Positions 5,631 through 6,949 of a stretch of DNA of 6,949 nucleotides are shown one piece after another; positions within the stretch are counted from its first letter, which is position 1, and every line of letters starts with the position of its first letter. Below the pieces are notes generated by a model. The model was not told the DNA's origin. It ran no database searches and worked only from the letters and a program-made list of their open reading frames with translations. Made by a program: the position numbers and the translations under genes. This stretch comes from Candidatus Nitrosopumilus sp. (GTDB lineage: Archaea; Thermoproteota; Nitrososphaeria; Nitrososphaerales; Nitrosopumilaceae): contig JABDOO010000091.1 of NCBI GenBank assembly GCA_013043295.1, positions 1 through 6,949 of the forward strand, written 5' to 3'.

Positions 5631-6949
5631 TTGGAATTCAAAGAAGGATTAACTTTTGACGATGTTCTTCTCGTACCCAAATATTCAGATATTACTAGTA
5701 GAAGTCAGACAGATCTATCAACCCAGTTATCACGAAATATCTCAATTAACATTCCATTTGTGAGTGCAAATATGGATACTGTTACAGAATCCTCCATGGC
5801 AGGTGCTATGGCACGTGCTGGAGGTATTGGAATTATTCATAGATTTTTGACAATCAAAGAGCAAGCAAATGAGGTTCTCAAAGTTAAGCGTTCAGGTAGC
5901 GTAATGATTGAAAACCCATATTCTATTTCTCAAGATAAATCTGTCGAAGATGCATTAGACTATGCAGAGGATAAAGAGATTTCGGGATTATTAGTTGTTG
6001 ATTCAAATTCAAAACTTATCGGAATTGTTACTGAAAGAGATTTACTATTTGCAAATAGAGCAAACAAAATCCAAGATGTAATGACTAAAGATGTTGTCAC
6101 TGCAAAGCTTGGTGTTACATTGGATGAATCAAAAGAAATTTTACATAAACACAGAATTGAAAAATTACCTATTGTAGATGATTCTGGAATTGTAAAGGGT
6201 TTGATTACAAGTAAAGATATTACAAATAATGCTGATTTTCCAAATGCATCCAAAGATGAGAAGGGCAGACCTCTAGTTGGTGCTGCAGTTGGAGTGAAAG
6301 GCGACTTTTTAGAACGAAGTGAATCTCTTTTGGAAGCAGGAGTTGATGTTTTAGTGGTAGATATTGCTCATGGACATAGTGAAAATGCAATTAGTACAGT
6401 TCGTAACATCAAAAAGGCATTTCCAAATTGTGAATTAATAGCAGGAAATATTGCGACTGCTCAAGGTGCAGAAGATTTGATTAAAGCAGGAGTTGATGCA
6501 GTAAAGGTTGGGGTAGGTTCTGGTTCAATTTGTATTACTAGAGTAATTACTGGCTCTGGTGTTCCACAATTGACTGCAGTAATGGATTGTGCTAAAATTG
6601 GAAAAGATCATGGAATTCCAATCATTTCTGATGGAGGAACTAGAACTTCTGGAGATGCAACAAAAGCTTTAGCTTCTGGTGCTTCAACTGTAATGGTAGG
6701 TAGTATGCTTGGAGGCACAGATGAATCTCCTGGTACAGTTTTAACTAAAAATGGAAAACGATTCAAAGTATATCGTGGCATGGCATCACTTGCTGCATCT
6801 ATTGGTCGAAAATCTAAAGAAACAGGCTCAATGTCTCTTGAGGATGATTTGAATGATTATGTTGCAGAGGGTGTTGAAGCTATGGTTCCATACAAAGGGA
6901 CTGTAACTGATATTCTAAAACAATTAACCGGTGGAGTTCGTTCTGGTTT
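5631..6949 (+). CDS. guaB: Inosine-5'-monophosphate dehydrogenase, C-terminal end outside window
   Basis: GuaB oxidises IMP to XMP with NAD, the rate-setting step towards guanine nucleotides; XMP is the GuaA substrate. The window holds 439 codons plus two bases, open at the right edge; about 35-50 residues are probably missing. Start is TTG at 5631 (MEFKEGLTFDDVLLVP, the usual IMPDH N-terminus). The frame is continuous with the folP stop at 5598-5600 and has no other start codon in between; AAGGT at 5622-5626 is a modest ribosome-binding site. The barrel is interrupted by two CBS domains (about 92-150 and 151-205), which bind adenine or guanine nucleotides in this family. Further motifs: SANMDTV (45-51), DIAHGH (244-249), GSGSICITR with catalytic Cys301 and Thr303, SDGGTR (333-338), GSML (357-360) and YRGMASL (381-387). 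The flap before AEGVE (412-416) lacks the usual Arg-Tyr dyad, so a GMP reductase is an alternative. Confidence 0.92.
   Translation, partial: MEFKEGLTFDDVLLVPKYSDITSRSQTDLSTQLSRNISINIPFVSANMDTVTESSMAGAMARAGGIGIIHRFLTIKEQANEVLKVKRSGSVMIENPYSISQDKSVEDALDYAEDKEISGLLVVDSNSKLIGIVTERDLLFANRANKIQDVMTKDVVTAKLGVTLDESKEILHKHRIEKLPIVDDSGIVKGLITSKDITNNADFPNASKDEKGRPLVGAAVGVKGDFLERSESLLEAGVDVLVVDIAHGHSENAISTVRNIKKAFPNCELIAGNIATAQGAEDLIKAGVDAVKVGVGSGSICITRVITGSGVPQLTAVMDCAKIGKDHGIPIISDGGTRTSGDATKALASGASTVMVGSMLGGTDESPGTVLTKNGKRFKVYRGMASLAASIGRKSKETGSMSLEDDLNDYVAEGVEAMVPYKGTVTDILKQLTGGVRSG

Noticed and set aside
5960..6253. Minus-strand 97-codon open frame opposite guaB
   Set aside because: It covers the guaB CBS domains, whose sequence is plainly coding on the plus strand.
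1..6949. Mobile element, CRISPR array, tRNA or rRNA
   Set aside because: I saw no transposase or integrase motifs, no regularly spaced direct repeats, and no tRNA- or rRNA-like sequence; genes fill nearly the whole window.

Overview
The window looks like a piece of an ammonia-oxidising Nitrososphaerota (Thaumarchaeota) chromosome of the Nitrosopumilus type. The support is the strong AT richness and AT-ending codon choice, an archaeal MptE-type pterin pyrophosphokinase, a small DUF6659-like protein of a family I know mainly from this phylum, and a secreted protein ending in the IPxW module common in thaumarchaeal exported proteins. Several genes also show TATA-like boxes about 27 nt before the start codon and little Shine-Dalgarno sequence, as expected for leaderless archaeal transcripts. 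The assignment is inferred from these features; no database was searched.

Layout. Positions 1-477 (+) hold the C-terminal half of a ROK-family sugar kinase. An 82-nt gap with two inverted repeats and a TATA-like box leads to a secreted protein of unknown function (560-1189, +). It converges, with only 2 nt between stop codons, on a leftward cluster. In transcription order that cluster is: a coiled-coil protein I do not recognise (3927-3358), single-chain GMP synthetase guaA (3353-1830), a DUF6659-like protein (1830-1465) and a DUF2024 protein (1452-1192). The four are 4 nt apart, overlapping by 1 nt, and 12 nt apart, so they are probably one operon. Just upstream on the same strand is an MptE-like 6-hydroxymethyl-dihydropterin pyrophosphokinase (4700-3963). 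It diverges from a dihydropteroate-synthase-like gene (4722-5600, +), which is followed 30 nt later by an IMP dehydrogenase guaB that runs off the right edge (5631-6949, +).

How the genes fit together. GuaB (IMP to XMP) and GuaA (XMP to GMP) are the two steps that commit IMP to guanine nucleotides. GTP is in turn the precursor of pterins, and MptE and the DHPS-like enzyme are consecutive steps of pterin cofactor synthesis. The right two thirds of the window is therefore a purine-to-pterin neighbourhood arranged around one very short divergent promoter region.

Points worth a second look are the GuaB flap, which lacks the usual Arg-Tyr dyad; the altered substrate-site residues of the DHPS-like protein; the compact divergent mptE/folP control region with non-ATG starts; and the unrecognised coiled-coil protein next to guaA. 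I saw no mobile element, CRISPR array, tRNA or rRNA, and no convincing new multi-gene system.
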